Part shown: positions 52,784 through 63,541 of the stretch, piece by piece
How positions within the stretch are numbered: the first letter of the stretch is position 1
How the letters are laid out: every line of letters starts with the position of its first letter
From: Ariolimax columbianus
Lineage: Eukaryota > Mollusca > Gastropoda > Stylommatophora > Arionidae
Length of the DNA: 64,000 nucleotides
Direction of reading: 5' to 3'
Assembly: GCA_036924085.1 (NCBI GenBank)
Contig: JAVGWX010000003.1
Location: forward strand, 128,619,023 to 128,683,022
Position numbers and translations under genes: made by a program
The notes under the pieces: model-generated
Database searches by the model: none
What the model was told of the DNA's origin: nothing
Seen by the model: the letters and a program-made list of their open reading frames with translations, nothing else

Positions 52784-53310
52784 CTAATAGGGAACGTGAG
52801 CTGGAATTAGACCCAAGGAAGACAGGTCAGTTTTACCCTCTTACTGTAAAAGAGAGTTGCTACGGTAATCCTGCTTAACCCTAGAGGAATCGCAGGTTTC
52901 AGACACTTGGTCATTGACTGAATAAAAATCAAATTCGAGAGGAGTCGCAGACATTTGGTCCACATGCTAGGCTGATAAGCCAATGACGCGAGGCTACCAT
53001 GTGAGGGATTACGGCCGAACGCCTCTAAGCCGGAATCCCGCCCAAAATCTCAGCACCACTGCGATGGGAGGCTACGATATGGTTGGGACCTGGGGCTCGC
53101 GTCTCAGCCCGACCCGGTTGAGCCGCAGAAAGAGGTATATGTTGTCCGCTGATCAAAGCGGGCGGGAAGCTGCTCAATATTCATCCCATATGGCGATGAG
53201 GTGTGAAACCACTAGTAGAAGACTTAGTTCTCGGTCGGGGTGTCGTAAGCAGTAGAGCAGCCACCTCACTGCGAACTGTTGAGACTCAACCCTTGATCAT
53301 GAGATATGTC
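52784..53310 (+). pseudogene. 28S rRNA 3'-terminal fragment (pseudogene)
   Basis: It begins ctaatagggaacgtgagctg and follows 28S through gaacgcctctaagccggaat, gtcggggtgtcgtaagcagt and agagcagccacctcactgcg to the mature 3' end near gagatatgtc. A partial internal duplication of the gaggaaccgcag region lies at about 52880-52965. The 18S-28S junction skips the 18S end, ITS1, 5.8S, ITS2 and most of 28S. Confidence 0.9.
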
Positions 53311-54058
53311 CGCACACCAGGCGAACAACATCTCAGTGCCATGGCCAGGCTTGTCCCCTGGTTAAAGGCACTCCTGCCTCGCTATTTACCTCTGTCAGCT
53401 ATCAGTCATCCCAATGGACGCAGAAGAGATGCAGGCCAGCGGACATTGCACCTCTGCCCTATTGTGACAACCTCCCAGGTGGCGGGGAACGCTAGGCGTG
53501 CCATCACTGCAGATGAGCCGAGAAGATAAAGGGAGAAAAGAGATACCTCACTCACATGCACATGCTACGTCTCTGGCAGGACGTGATGATCCTGGGACAC
53601 AGACACACTGGACTGCCTCTCGTACGCGATAGTACAAACTAGTACATAGTCCATATCATTTCATTGCCACACCCTATAGACACGAGTGGGGAAGACTCGA
53701 TAGTCCTGCAAGACAACTTCAGTAAGTGAGACAACTCTTACCAAAAAAACTGCTGCCTTGCAGATAGGCTGGGGACAGCCAAAGGCTAAGGAGGGCATCC
53801 CTACAGAAACGCCTGTTGAAATCGGATGCACTGGACCACAGGCTTAACGAAACAGTGCAACGTATATCGCTGAAATGATGACGGTAAAACCTATCAGAAA
53901 AAAGTGTGGCGCTCATCCTGTAGAGTCCCGCCAGGCGGCGAGAGTGCCGGGCCTCACGCCTCGAAGGGGTCACCCAATGCTACTGGTGGTCACCCACCCA
54001 TGTGCTGTGGAGTCAAGACACAAGGTGTTAGGGCAAAAATTATTGACCAAAAACACAA
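53311..54058 (+). mobile_element. LINE-A copy 3, 5' region
   Basis: Between the 28S end and the endonuclease domain, this is presumed to be the LINE-A 5'UTR or a decayed ORF1. No ORF1 motif (CCHC knuckles) is visible. Around 53780-53870 it contains ggctaaggag, gttgaaatcggatgcactgg and acagtgcaacg, words shared with the SINE-C and SINE-T cores. Confidence 0.6.
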
Positions 54059-57000
54059 GACCCTCAGAATACTACAGTGGAATGCGGAGGAAGTCATTAA
54101 AAAAAAGCTTTCCCTAACACATCACTTGCATGAAGGTAAGATTGACGTGGCATGTATCCAAGAAACACACCTCAACAACAACCACAAATTCTCAATCAGA
54201 GGATACCAGACATTCCGTCTTGATAGAGAAGGTCACAAAGGAGGGGTTCTGATACTGACTCGTAACTGCATACCGAGTTGCACGGTAGCTGTCAATCACA
54301 CCGGACAAGCAGAAATTGTAGGAGTCGACATAATGACCTAAGAAACAAAGATCCGCATCTTCAACCTGTACGGCCCACCAAACAAAAACCTGTCGCTCTC
54401 GAGTATGGAAGTCAAGGACTCCAGTTGCATAGTAGTTGAAGACTTCAACAGCCACTCGGAGAGATGGGGATACTCGGACACAGACAACAGAGGTGATGAA
54501 GTGGAAGACTGGGAGATAGATACAAATCTCTATCTTATCAATAGGCCGGAGGATAGCCCTAGCTTCTATTCTAGAACATGGCATACCACCTCTACTCCAG
54601 ACTTGGCCTTTTCCATGGTGGATATTCACCACAAGATAGACCGCCAGCTGCTCAACCAATTGGCAGGTAGCGACCACAGGCCAATTAGGCTAGAAGTTGA
54701 TATGGAAGTAGGCCCACAGGAAACAAAACCGCTCCCATGTTGGAACTATAAACGAGCCGACTGGGACAGATTTGCAATCCTGACAGATGGGCTGTGCGAA
54801 ACCATCAACACACGGAATAACAACATGAAACCTATGGTGGAAGGCCTAAGCAAAGCAATAATGCAGGAAGCCACTGAAACCATCCCAAGAGGGGCAAGGA
54901 AAAACTACAAGCCTTATTGGAATGATGAATTGCAGAAAGCGGAAGACGAAGTCACAAATGCTAGGATCATAGCAGAGAGAGAACAATCTATGGAGGCAAA
55001 TATCACCCTCAAAACCACCACGGCGAAATACAAATACACTCTAAACCAAATAACAAGAGACAGCTGGAAAAACAAAACAGAAAGCCTCAATTTAGACAAA
55101 GACGGGAACAAACTATGGAAGTTAGTCAGAACCATGAATGACGAAACTCCATCAAATAAACAAATTACCATCAAGCAGGGCGACAACATGCTCACTGGAA
55201 AAAAGGCAGCAAACGCCTTCATAGAACATTATGCCAGAGCAAACCACATTGATGTCCCTACAATACAGACATTAATGAAGAACAAAAGAGGCACGACAAC
55301 ATCAATAGGGCACCAGAGGAGCACATGATGGCAAAACTAACAATGAATGAAATGGAAGAGGCCATGAGAACTCTAAAGAAAAAGAAATCGCCCGGAAAAG
55401 ATGGCGTAACAAACGAAATGCTGATTGGGCTGGGCTAAACAGCAAAGAGGAAGTTACTAGCAGTCCTGAACCAAAGCTGGAAAAAGGGAATTGTACCTCA
55501 GGCATGGAAAGACGCCGTAATTATACCAGTACCAAAGAAAGAAAAAGATAGAGCAGATCCAAATGGCTACAGGCCTATCAGTCTGCTGAGCTGTGTAAGA
55601 AAACTGATGGAGTGTATGATAAACACCAGACTGATGTGGCATCTGGAAGAAAAACACATACTAATTCCACAGCAAGCAGGATTTAGGCAGTACAGATCCA
55701 CTGAGGATCAGATCACTCTCATAGCACAGGAAATAGAGGATGCTTACCAGGAAAAAAAACACACAGTAGCGGTTTGGGTGGACTTAGAAAAGGCATTTGA
55801 CAAGATCTGGAAAGGGAGACTTAAAGTCAAGCTACGAAGAAGTGAAGTTTGTGGGAAAATGTACAGATGGATCAGCCACTACCTCAAAAACAGAACAGCC
55901 AGAGTTCAAGTACAAGGGCATATGAGCAAAAAGGTGACACTTGAGCAGGGAGTACACCAAGGAGGAGTACTGTCACCCACACTCTTCTTGGTGTAATATA
56001 AATAACATCGCAGAGAATATACAAAGAAGAGTCCATAGCTCCATGTTTGCAGACGATCTGGCTATGAGGACCTCTGAAAAGAATCTCACCATAGCAAGTA
56101 ATCGGATGCAGCAGGCCCTAACATCGCTAGGGGAGTGGGCGAACTCATGGCTGGTCAAAATAAATGAGGAAAAAACAACATGTACGATATTCTCGCTATC
56201 AAACAAACCCCAAAACACCAAAATAAGTCTTAACGGCAAATATCTGCTGCCAAACGACAACCCAAACTACCTGGGAGTCACATTTGATCGGCGCATGTCA
56301 TGGAAAAGTTAGATCGAGAGAAACCGAATGAGAGCCAGAGAAAGAATGGCAATCATGAGGAAACTTGCTGACACAAGCTGGGGAGCAGACGAAAGTATAT
56401 TAAAGAAACTGTACACTGGAAGAGTGAGACAGTTCTCGAGTATGGCATTGCGGCATGGACAACAGCAGCAAAGGCGAACTTTGACAAAATTAGCAAACTC
56501 CAAAAGCAAGACATGAGAGTTATAACAGGAGGCATGAAGTCAACGCCAATTGTAGAACTGGAAAAGATTACAAATCTGCAATCCATGACTGACAGAAGAG
56601 ACTGCAAAGCCCAGCAGTAAGCAGAAAAACTCAGAAGACTGACTGACCATCCAATGCATAAGACTAAATAATTTTGGAAATGGGAAACTAAAGTGAAGAA
56701 ACTTTGCAGAAATAGCCAAAGCAAAGATGAACGAAGACCCTATGAACGCATTAACAACATCAAAGCCCATCTCTACTGTACGCAAACTCACCTGGAGGCA
56801 GCATATATTTCCAGAGGTGGTAGAAAATATACTAGGTATAGGAAAAAAGAACAGCCAGACTGAAAAAGAAAGAAGAGACATAACCCTCAGGTACATAACA
56901 GAAAACTACCCAAGCATGGACTGGACCCATGCATACACCGACGGTTCTGTAACAAACACAATACAGAATGGAGGGGCAGGGGTATTCCTGAGCCTACCAA

Positions 57001-57754
57001 ATGGCAGAAAAATAACACTGTCAGTGGCAACTGGAAAATACACAAGCAATTTCAGAGCGGAGGCAGAGGCACTGAGGGTTGCATTAGAAGAAATGGTGAC
57101 AGGTAAAAGGAATGAAAGCCATATAGTCCTGCTCACAGATGCCCTGGCCGTAGTCACAGCACTAAAAAGCCAGAAAAATACTGAACTTAATGATTTAAGA
57201 GCAGTAATCTGTCAACTATGCCAGCAGTCCGCACCAAAAAGAGTGGTGGTGCAATGGGTTCCATCTCACTGCAACATCCAAGGCAACGAGGAGGCAGACA
57301 GACTGGCAAAAGAAGGTGCAAGACTACCACAAACAGATACTAGTGTGACATACGAAGAGTCAAAAAGGCTTATTAGAGCTAGATACATGACCAAATGGGA
57401 AACAGAACATACTGGCTACACAAAAAACGATGCCTATTACCAGTTGAACAGAAAAGAGCAGGTCGTGGTCTTCAGACTTCGCACTGGCCACAATAGACTG
57501 AGGTACCACCTATTCAATAAATTGAAGATAGGTGGCACTGACGAATGCAAGTGTGGTACTGGGAAAATGACCGCTGAACATCTGCTGCAAAACTGCCCGA
57601 CATACGAGGATCAGAGAAAGCAGATGTGGCCATCACCAGTGACAACACTAGATAAGCTCTATGGCAGTGTCGACAGCCTCAGGATGACCACTGCTTTTTT
57701 TGAAAAAATAAAGGTTGACGTCTGACAGCGTAAGAAGAAGAAGAAGAAGAAGAA
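54059..57754 (+). mobile_element. LINE-A copy 3: APE-RT-RNase H, longest copy
   Basis: Domain order: APE from 54059 (LRILQWNAEEV; DVACIQETHL; VVEDFNSHSERWG; AGSDHRPIRLE), RT from about 55330 (KKSPGKDGVTNEM; YRPISLLSCVRKLMEC; WVDLEKAFDKIWKG; GGVLSPTLFLV; SSMFADDLAMRTSEK), RNase H at 56925-57310 (YTDGSVTNTI; FRAEAEALRV; LLTDALAVV; WVPSHCNIQGNEEADRLAK) and knuckle CKCGTGKMTAEHLLQNC. Nonsense changes at 54340, 55437 and 56310 and frameshifts near 55300, 55995, 56430 and 56660 make it inactive. It ends in about nine GAA units at 57732-57757. Confidence 0.95.
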
Positions 57755-57864
57755 GAAACCTTACAAAATTTCCCTTATGTTAAAAAATATACATACGATA
57801 TATTAAACAAGGTCAAGAGTTCAAAAAGAACAAATGGAGCATAACTATTATTGTGCTGTTTATT
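57755..57864 (+). repeat. 110-bp direct repeat, right copy
   Basis: Directly follows the LINE-A GAA tail and matches 51724-51833 with two differences. After it the intron resumes with ccaatccggggatcac. Confidence 0.95.
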
Positions 57865-58279
57865 CCAATCCGGGGATCACTGCAGGGATTTATAGGACCT
57901 AGGAAAAAAGGCCACTTTTGCCCCCATAGCCACTGCATAGGGTACATGATAGGTTATTTTATTTTATCTATGAGAGACAACTCCTATGTCTCAACAAAGT
58001 TTTGACCCTATGTCCACTTGGCTGATATCCCAACAGCTCAGCCTCCTGCTTTTCTAACAATAAATAACATTAAGTAAAGTGTCAAAACAGAACAATCAAC
58101 ACTAATGACTTGTTAAAAAATGTCGTTTATCCGAACTGTTACAATTATAAAATGTGCATGTCTCATTCAGTCTTGTCAGAAATAAATGACGGATTACTTG
58201 AAATTGATAAACTTTGAAGAGTAAATTTTGTAGTTCAGGAGGATTTGTAGAAATAACAAAAATCTGTTGGTTTTACCAG
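57865..58279. other. AGTPBP1 intron; nothing recognised
   Basis: Intron sequence between the chimera's right flank and exon E8; no element recognised. Confidence 0.5.
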
Positions 58280-58516
58280 AGGCTGGACGTGTTGCATTTG
58301 TAGAAGCTGATGGCATTCGAATCCTCTATGAAGGTGCAATAGAAGCCAGTGACTGTAGAGACATGGAGAGTCTTATACTGCTGGCCAGCGTCATCCTCCG
58401 CAAGTGCTGTCCTCGTAATAAGCTTCCAATTCAGTCTTTTCTCAGCCCTGTATTATTTCCTTTACCAACATCCACTACACACACACCTGAGTGCTACTTC
58501 CTGACAAATTTCCCTG
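58280..58516 (+). CDS. AGTPBP1: AGTPBP1 exon E8
   Basis: Acceptor ggttttaccag, 237 bp, donor CCCTG|GTAAGTTG. Residues AGRVAFVEADGIRILYEGAI and ILRKCCPRNKLPIQSF correspond to vertebrate LGRKAFIDANGMKILYNTS...IMRKCFPKNRLPLP. It closes the armadillo-like region and enters the acidic linker. Phase 1 at both ends. Confidence 0.96.
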
Positions 58517-58901
58517 GTAAGTTGTTGTCAACTTTTGTAACAATATTGATAATAATTCTTATAACAATTTTGAGTTTTCCTTTCTCTGTCATCACCACTT
58601 ATCTTCTAAATTATTTATAAGTGTTCTGTTTTGTGTTATCTTGTTTCTTCCACTCACCTTACAAATCTGTATGATGTAAGTTCTTCCCTGTCTTTTCCAT
58701 TATTTGCTAATTTTTATCATTTTTGGTTAAATCTCTGAACAGCTGGAGGGGAAAACGACATGTGATGTGATGTTGAGTTCAGAAGGACACATGACATTAA
58801 ACTTTGGACTCCTACTGATATTAATTTCTTTGATTGTCATCATTTTCCTACAAAACTCACTTTTGCCATTCATTTTACATTTAATTGTACATTATTTTTA
58901 G
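58517..58901. other. AGTPBP1 intron
   Basis: AT-rich short intron with a polypyrimidine tract and tag acceptor; nothing else seen. Confidence 0.6.
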
Positions 58902-59009
58902 CTGAGTTTTCACCCAGTGACGCATGTAGTGAGTCGGCTTCTTTGGCAGAAATTGCTGTGTCAGACAAACTTGAAAGAATCTGTGGTGGCTTAAGAAGTC
59001 TTGTATTTG
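58902..59009 (+). CDS. AGTPBP1: AGTPBP1 exon E9 (probable)
   Basis: Acceptor attatttttag, 108 bp, donor TTTG|GTAGTG. The open frame AEFSPSDACSESASLAEI is Ser/Glu-rich and joins E8 and E10 in phase (1 to 1). The linker of CCP1 is poorly conserved here, so the call depends on splice signals and phase. It could be a skipped or alternative exon. Confidence 0.75.
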
Positions 59010-59324
59010 GTAGTGTCATAATTTTTTTTTTCTGGTTAGATTTATATTTGTTTCCATTTTTGAATTTATTCGAAGTGATGAAGGAGTTTATTTGTTAATT
59101 TTGATGTTATATTTTGTACGCTCAATTGGATAAATCATTTAAATATTTCCTTTTTTAAAACAATGGACATAGTTGGTGATATGGATAAAGATATAAAATT
59201 AAGAATAAATAAGGCCAGTTGAGCTTTCATTGCATTGAGGAGCTTATGGAAATCATAAGAACTCCAGTGTAAAGTTCTTTCTATTGTATGACTCTGGGGA
59301 ACTGAGACGCTAGTCCATTCAAAC

Positions 59325-59600
59325 ACAACTTACTCACCAGGATGTCTCTTACGAGTCAGGCACAATATACTGACCAAGACCACACTTCCATGTAGATTTC
59401 CCTGGAAGATGTTGGGATAATACTTAGTAGTTAGCAACATGTAGATGATCCAAGCCTAGCACAACATCCTGGATGACCCCAGTCCACTTTCATCAGCACA
59501 CCAGGATGTGAAGAAAACTACTGCAACCTGTGACCTAACACCCTTTTCAGAACTCACAAAAGAGTAAATATACTCATTGTGGGCATTCACTAACAATTGT
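59325..59600 (+). repeat. Repeat B copy 2
   Basis: Blocks tcaggcacaatatactgacc, gatccaagcctagcacaaca, agtccactttcatcagcaca and tactcattgtgggcattcac match the other two copies. The middle is shortened. A LINE fragment follows directly. Confidence 0.8.
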
Positions 59601-60010
59601 ATGGCTCTGAAGCATGGAGAACAACAGAAACAAAAATCAGAATGATACTGACTGTCATAAATGGGTGCCTGTGCAAAATAGAGAGATTGAAATCAAATGA
59701 AAAGATCACTCATGTGGAACTGTCGGAAAGAACTACCAGACATATATCCGTGGGACATCAGAAGAAGGCTCGGATGTTGGGTAGAACACACATTAAGAAG
59801 ACCAGCTGATAGCATTGCAAGACAGTCTCTGTTCTGGAATCAACAAGGTCAGAGAAGTAGAGACAATCAAAACACATGAAAAAGAGAGCTTGAAACAAAC
59901 ATTAAGAAAACAGGGAAGACATGGATAGAGTTGGAACAGTTGGCTCATTGTGATAGAGCTTCATGTGCATTTATTGAAGACCTAAACTTCATAGGGAGCT
60001 GAAATATTTT
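59597..60010 (+). mobile_element. LINE C-terminal fragment (RTE-like)
   Basis: The plus strand reads YGSEAWRTTETKIRMILTVI, then across a frameshift RRRLGCWVEHTLRRPADSIA and a TGKTWIELEQL-like end. This is the post-RT thumb and C-terminus of an RTE-like LINE. It is 5'-truncated at the repeat B boundary. Confidence 0.85.
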
Positions 60011-60797
60011 GATTGATTGATTTGTTAAAATGTGTTCACTTTGTTTTTATAAAACTGATTCACTTATATGTTTTGTTGAAACAATTTGAGATTACGTAAA
60101 TGAAGCATTTGCTTTGTTAGATCAGTTTATGCTGTTTTAATAGAACAATTGATTTATTTGTTAGATCAGTGTTACTGGGACCTGAAGGGGGAAACAAAGA
60201 ATAGTAACACTGTAATCTACCAATCATGTAAGAGGCAACAAAGGAGGGTTTGACATAGGGCTGGCTATCCAGTCCTGTAGAAAGTTTAAACAGGTATTGA
60301 GAGGTCAACATTTAATGACTTGGTGTGTATTTGTGGAAGACTATGCTCCACATGGACCTGAAAAGATTTTGAATGATTGAGATATTAGTTTATGCTTGTT
60401 TTAATAAAACAATTTATGTATTTATAGTCTTAGTACAACATGTGTTTCCTTTCATAACACGTTATTTTTATATTATTATAACAATTTAAATTTTGCTAAG
60501 GCTAATGCTAAATTGATTGCGTTATCTGTCTTTCTTATCTCTAAATATTTCACCGACACCTAAATAATCTTTTCACTTCTGCATTTGTTAGGTCTAAACT
60601 GAATATAGAATGCCAACAATTGTTCGATATCTGTGTGCAGCAATCTCAAAAATGTATTATTTGTTTCTAACAATTGTTGCAACATTTAAGGAGGTTGAAG
60701 TAATGGTAAAGTCTAATAACGTTGTCAAGTATGAGAAATAAAACAAATATTAGATACTGGCACAAGTAGATATAATGAGACTTATTTTTTTTTTAAG

Positions 60798-60922
60798 TTC
60801 CAACTGAAGATGCACCATACAGCATGCCGGCAGTGGAGAGTGACCAGACTTCTCTAGATGAGGATGATGATGAGGATGATATGGACAGTGATGGTGAAAG
60901 ATTTCGAATTGATCAAGATGAG
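60798..60922 (+). CDS. AGTPBP1: AGTPBP1 exon E10 (acidic linker)
   Basis: Acceptor ttttttttaag, 125 bp, donor GATGAG|GTTTTG (weak). Residues PYSMPAVESDQTSLDEDDDE and DDMDSDGERF form the acidic linker, similar to the LYSLPPEVDDVVDESDDND stretch of vertebrate CCP1. Start phase 1, end phase 0. Confidence 0.9.
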
Positions 60923-61196
60923 GTTTTGTTTGAGTTTTTTATAACTTGATTCAAGAAGGTTATAATTTTAGAGCTAAGGTTCAAGTTACATTAATATGTA
61001 TTTGATACAAAATTGATGAGCGAAAAGGTTAGAGTTAAGGTTGTGTATAGAGTTACGGTTAAGTATTGAGTTAAGCATAGAGTTGAGAATAGTTGAAGTT
61101 TCATTAGCAAGATAAATAAGAATGATCTTTTGATTATGTCAAGTAAAGGCGTTATATTCATAGATCATTAGATTTAAGGTATTTAAATGTATATGG

Positions 61197-61535
61197 CTTG
61201 GCTTGGCTACAAAACCCTGAAAGGGCTTAAGTAACAGAATGTAGTCCAGAGAACGGAAAGCGTTGTGTCGTAGTTTACAGCTTGACTGCGATATTTGCAC
61301 TTTTTGGTCTAACACATCCGACTTCAGCAAGCATTTTTTGAGTACCGGGTTAGCATTCCCTCTTCGATCCCTTCTCCTTAGTCAGTCTGCCCTGCTGCAG
61401 CCTGTTATCCAGGATCACCTCGCGGAGGTGTAGAAGGGTCTTGGCAGCTCTGGTTCGCTGGCACTGACGCTAGCAGTCAGCTATGGGTCGCTAATCACTG
61501 CAGCTCATGTGCTGCTCAGCATCTTGATCCCTTAT
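61197..61535 (-). mobile_element. SINE-C copy 9
   Basis: Reads gggatcaagatgctgagcag on the minus strand at the high end and finishes at gccctttcagggttttgtag near 61200. The GAA tail is missing. Flanking taaatgtatatg / taaatatatatg may be a diverged TSD that seeded the adjacent microsatellite. Confidence 0.88.
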
Positions 61536-61541
61536 ATATAA

Positions 61542-61546
<5 letters not shown>

Positions 61547-61576
<30 letters not shown>

Positions 61577-61940
61577 TGTATGTATGTATGTATGTATGTA
61601 TGTATGTATGTATGTATGTATGTATGTATGTATGTATGTATGTATGTATGTATGTATGTATGTATGTATGTATGTATGTATGTATGTATGTATGTATGTA
61701 TGTATGTATGTATGTATGTATGTATGTATGTATGTATGTATGTATGTATGTATGTATGTATGTATGTATGTATGTATGTATGTATGTATGTATGTATGTA
61801 TGTATGTATGTATGTATGTATGTATGTATGTATGTATGTATGCAATGCAATGCAATGCAATGCAATGCAATGCAATGCAATGCAATGCAATGCAATGCAA
61901 TGCAATGCAATGCAATGCAATGCAATGCAATGCAATGCAA
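61547..61940. repeat. Compound microsatellite (TATG)~74 then (TGCAA)20
   Basis: 61547-61840 is uninterrupted TATG; 61841-61940 is exactly 20 TGCAA units. Both are perfect. Long open frames in several phases on both strands are artefacts of this repeat. Confidence 0.98.
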
Positions 61941-62097
61941 TGGATGTATGTATATAATATCCTGAAAAAATTAATGGTCAAACAGGTGAATCATAATGTA
62001 GGTTTATCTATCTGAGAAGTAACATTGACAAAGATGGAGAAATGAACAGAACATTTGGATTATTGAAACCAGATTTGTCATAAATTCTTATTTTCTG

Positions 62098-62545
62098 TTA
62101 TTCTTCTTCTTCTTCTTTGTTAATCCTCAGATCAAGGTCTTGGTTTCTCACATCCATCTCGCGAGACCAGTATTGTTCTCTCTTTTCCTGCGTGAGCATG
62201 CAGCTTTGTTGGATGTATTCCACGGTCATTGTATGCTCACCACATGGACACTTGTCATTGTCCCAATCCTCATTTTGTTCCAAAGATGACCCTTGAGTCT
62301 GTTATGCCCAGTTCTCAGTCTGAAGATGATGACTTGCTCTTCTCTAGTTAAGTTAAAGTAGCTGTCTTTTTTTTGGAAGTCAGGGTGTGGATCAGCCCAT
62401 TTTCCCCTGGTTGGCTTCAATTATGGTCTTGGCCTCCTTATATGTGATGCTCAGGTCTGTCTGTATGGATGCTCCTCCACACTTTGCTAATTTGTCAGCA
62501 GCTACATTGCATTCAATGTCTGTTCAGATTAAAATAAATAGATTT
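62098..62545 (-). mobile_element. LINE-H copy 2, 3' end
   Basis: The GAA tail is at 62098-62116. The minus strand reads CPCGEHTMTVEYIQQSCMLT, then upstream YFNLTREEQVIIFRLRTGHN and RLKGHLWNKMRIG, then weak LAKCGGASIQTDLSITYKE. It is the region after RNase H in an I-like LINE, related to LINE-A but distinct. Confidence 0.88.
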
Positions 62546-63031
62546 CCCAATATGCTGTAGAAATATGGTGTGCCACCAAGAATTTGGTTGGTTTACTTTT
62601 TCTGTCTTATTGTGCAGCTACACACAATCAGAAGCCAAAGTAGCCTGTCCTGTCTATGACAAGTTTATTGTGTTAGCTATGGTAAACTTGTGTTTTTTGC
62701 AGGATTTCTGCTATGTCGTTTATCCATCTACCACCTGATCTTCCTCATCCATGGTGGATCTCTAATCTGATAATATATAAAGCTGTTGTTAAAAATGACT
62801 TTATAATCTAAAGATATATGTATGTTATATTATGGTGTGTAGAAATGTCATCACTGCATCCAGCAGACCAATAGGTTTTAATCGTATTCAGCAAATGGCC
62901 AGCCAACACACTTATGTAAAAAATTAATCACCATTTCGCCTAATATAATAATTTAAAAACTATACTTGTCAAATAAAACATTCAAAATTTCTAAGCTGAA
63001 TTTTGGCTATCAGTTTATTATAATCTTACAG

Positions 63032-63133
63032 CCAGATGAAGATCAGCAAAGCAGTCCAGAACCAGCTGAGTCAAGACCAATAGAAGACTTACGCATGTAC
63101 GACACATTCTTTCCTGAGCTTTTGGAGCAACTG
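63032..63133 (+). CDS. AGTPBP1: AGTPBP1 exon E11
   Basis: Acceptor taatcttacag, 102 bp, donor CAACTG|GTAGGA. Residues SRPIEDLRMYDTFFPELLEQ match vertebrate [20 protein letters not shown], the conserved block after the acidic linker. Phase 0 at both ends. The carboxypeptidase domain would follow beyond the window. Confidence 0.95.
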
Positions 63134-63349
63134 GTAGGACACAACAACTATTTAAAGTAGGAAAATGTTTAGCAGAACACTGACAGGGTTATCAGAACTG
63201 CCAAAGTTGAAATGCAAAAAGATTATGTATAAAAGCTAATCGTGAGGCAATCATCATCATCTGCGAACCCTAATCTCTTAGGACTAAGGGACTGGGTACT
63301 AACCAGATTAAAAAAATGTATAGGATCATTTAGGATCCCATTATTATCT
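63134..63349. other. AGTPBP1 intron, start
   Basis: Short unassigned intron sequence before the tandem repeat. Confidence 0.5.
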
Positions 63350-63541
63350 CCTTGTAGATTCCATGACTTTTACCTTGTTGATTCCATGATTTTCTCCTTG
63401 TTGATTCCATGATTTTCTACTTGTTGATTCCATAACTTTCTCCTTGTGGATTCCATAACTTTCTCCTTGTAGATTCCATGACTTTGTCCATGTGGATTCA
63501 ATGATTTTACCCTTATGGACCCCATGATTTTCTCACTGTGG
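63350..63541. repeat. 23-bp tandem repeat, about 8 copies
   Basis: Unit gattccatgattttctccttg plus two bases, with graded divergence towards the right end. Confidence 0.92.

Larger units (their letters stand above)
59010..60797. other. AGTPBP1 intron
   Basis: Contains repeat B copy 2 (59325-59600) and a LINE C-terminal fragment (59597-60010). A possible second copy of the latter's 3' end is at 60300-60385. 59010-59320 and 60390-60797 show nothing else. Confidence 0.65.
60923..63031. other. AGTPBP1 intron
   Basis: Holds a degenerate repeat at 61010-61110 (gagttaagg/gagttac variants), SINE-C copy 9, a compound microsatellite (61547-61940), and LINE-H copy 2 (62098-62545). 62546-63031 has nothing recognised. 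Confidence 0.65.

Noticed and set aside
51831..53310. Working rDNA unit
   Set aside because: Both ends of 18S, the spacers, 5.8S and most of 28S are absent, and there is a LINE insertion and many changes at conserved sites.
53203..53529. 108-residue open frame across the 28S end
   Set aside because: It crosses the 28S-LINE junction, so it cannot be an ancestral gene; no ORF1 motif is visible.
53311..57754. Site-specific rDNA LINE of the R1/R2 type
   Set aside because: The other LINE-A copies lie at unrelated AT-rich sites, and the rRNA here is joined to the 5' end and enclosed by the same direct repeat.
51724..57864. Simple 6-kb tandem duplication creating the direct repeats
   Set aside because: Only the 110-bp flank is repeated, and the GAA tail abuts the right copy exactly as a retrotransposon insertion would. 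Not excluded without an empty allele.
61491..62015. Long open frames of Tyr-Val-Cys-Met or His-Thr-Tyr-Ile repeats
   Set aside because: They are translations of the TATG and TGCAA microsatellites and appear in several phases on both strands.
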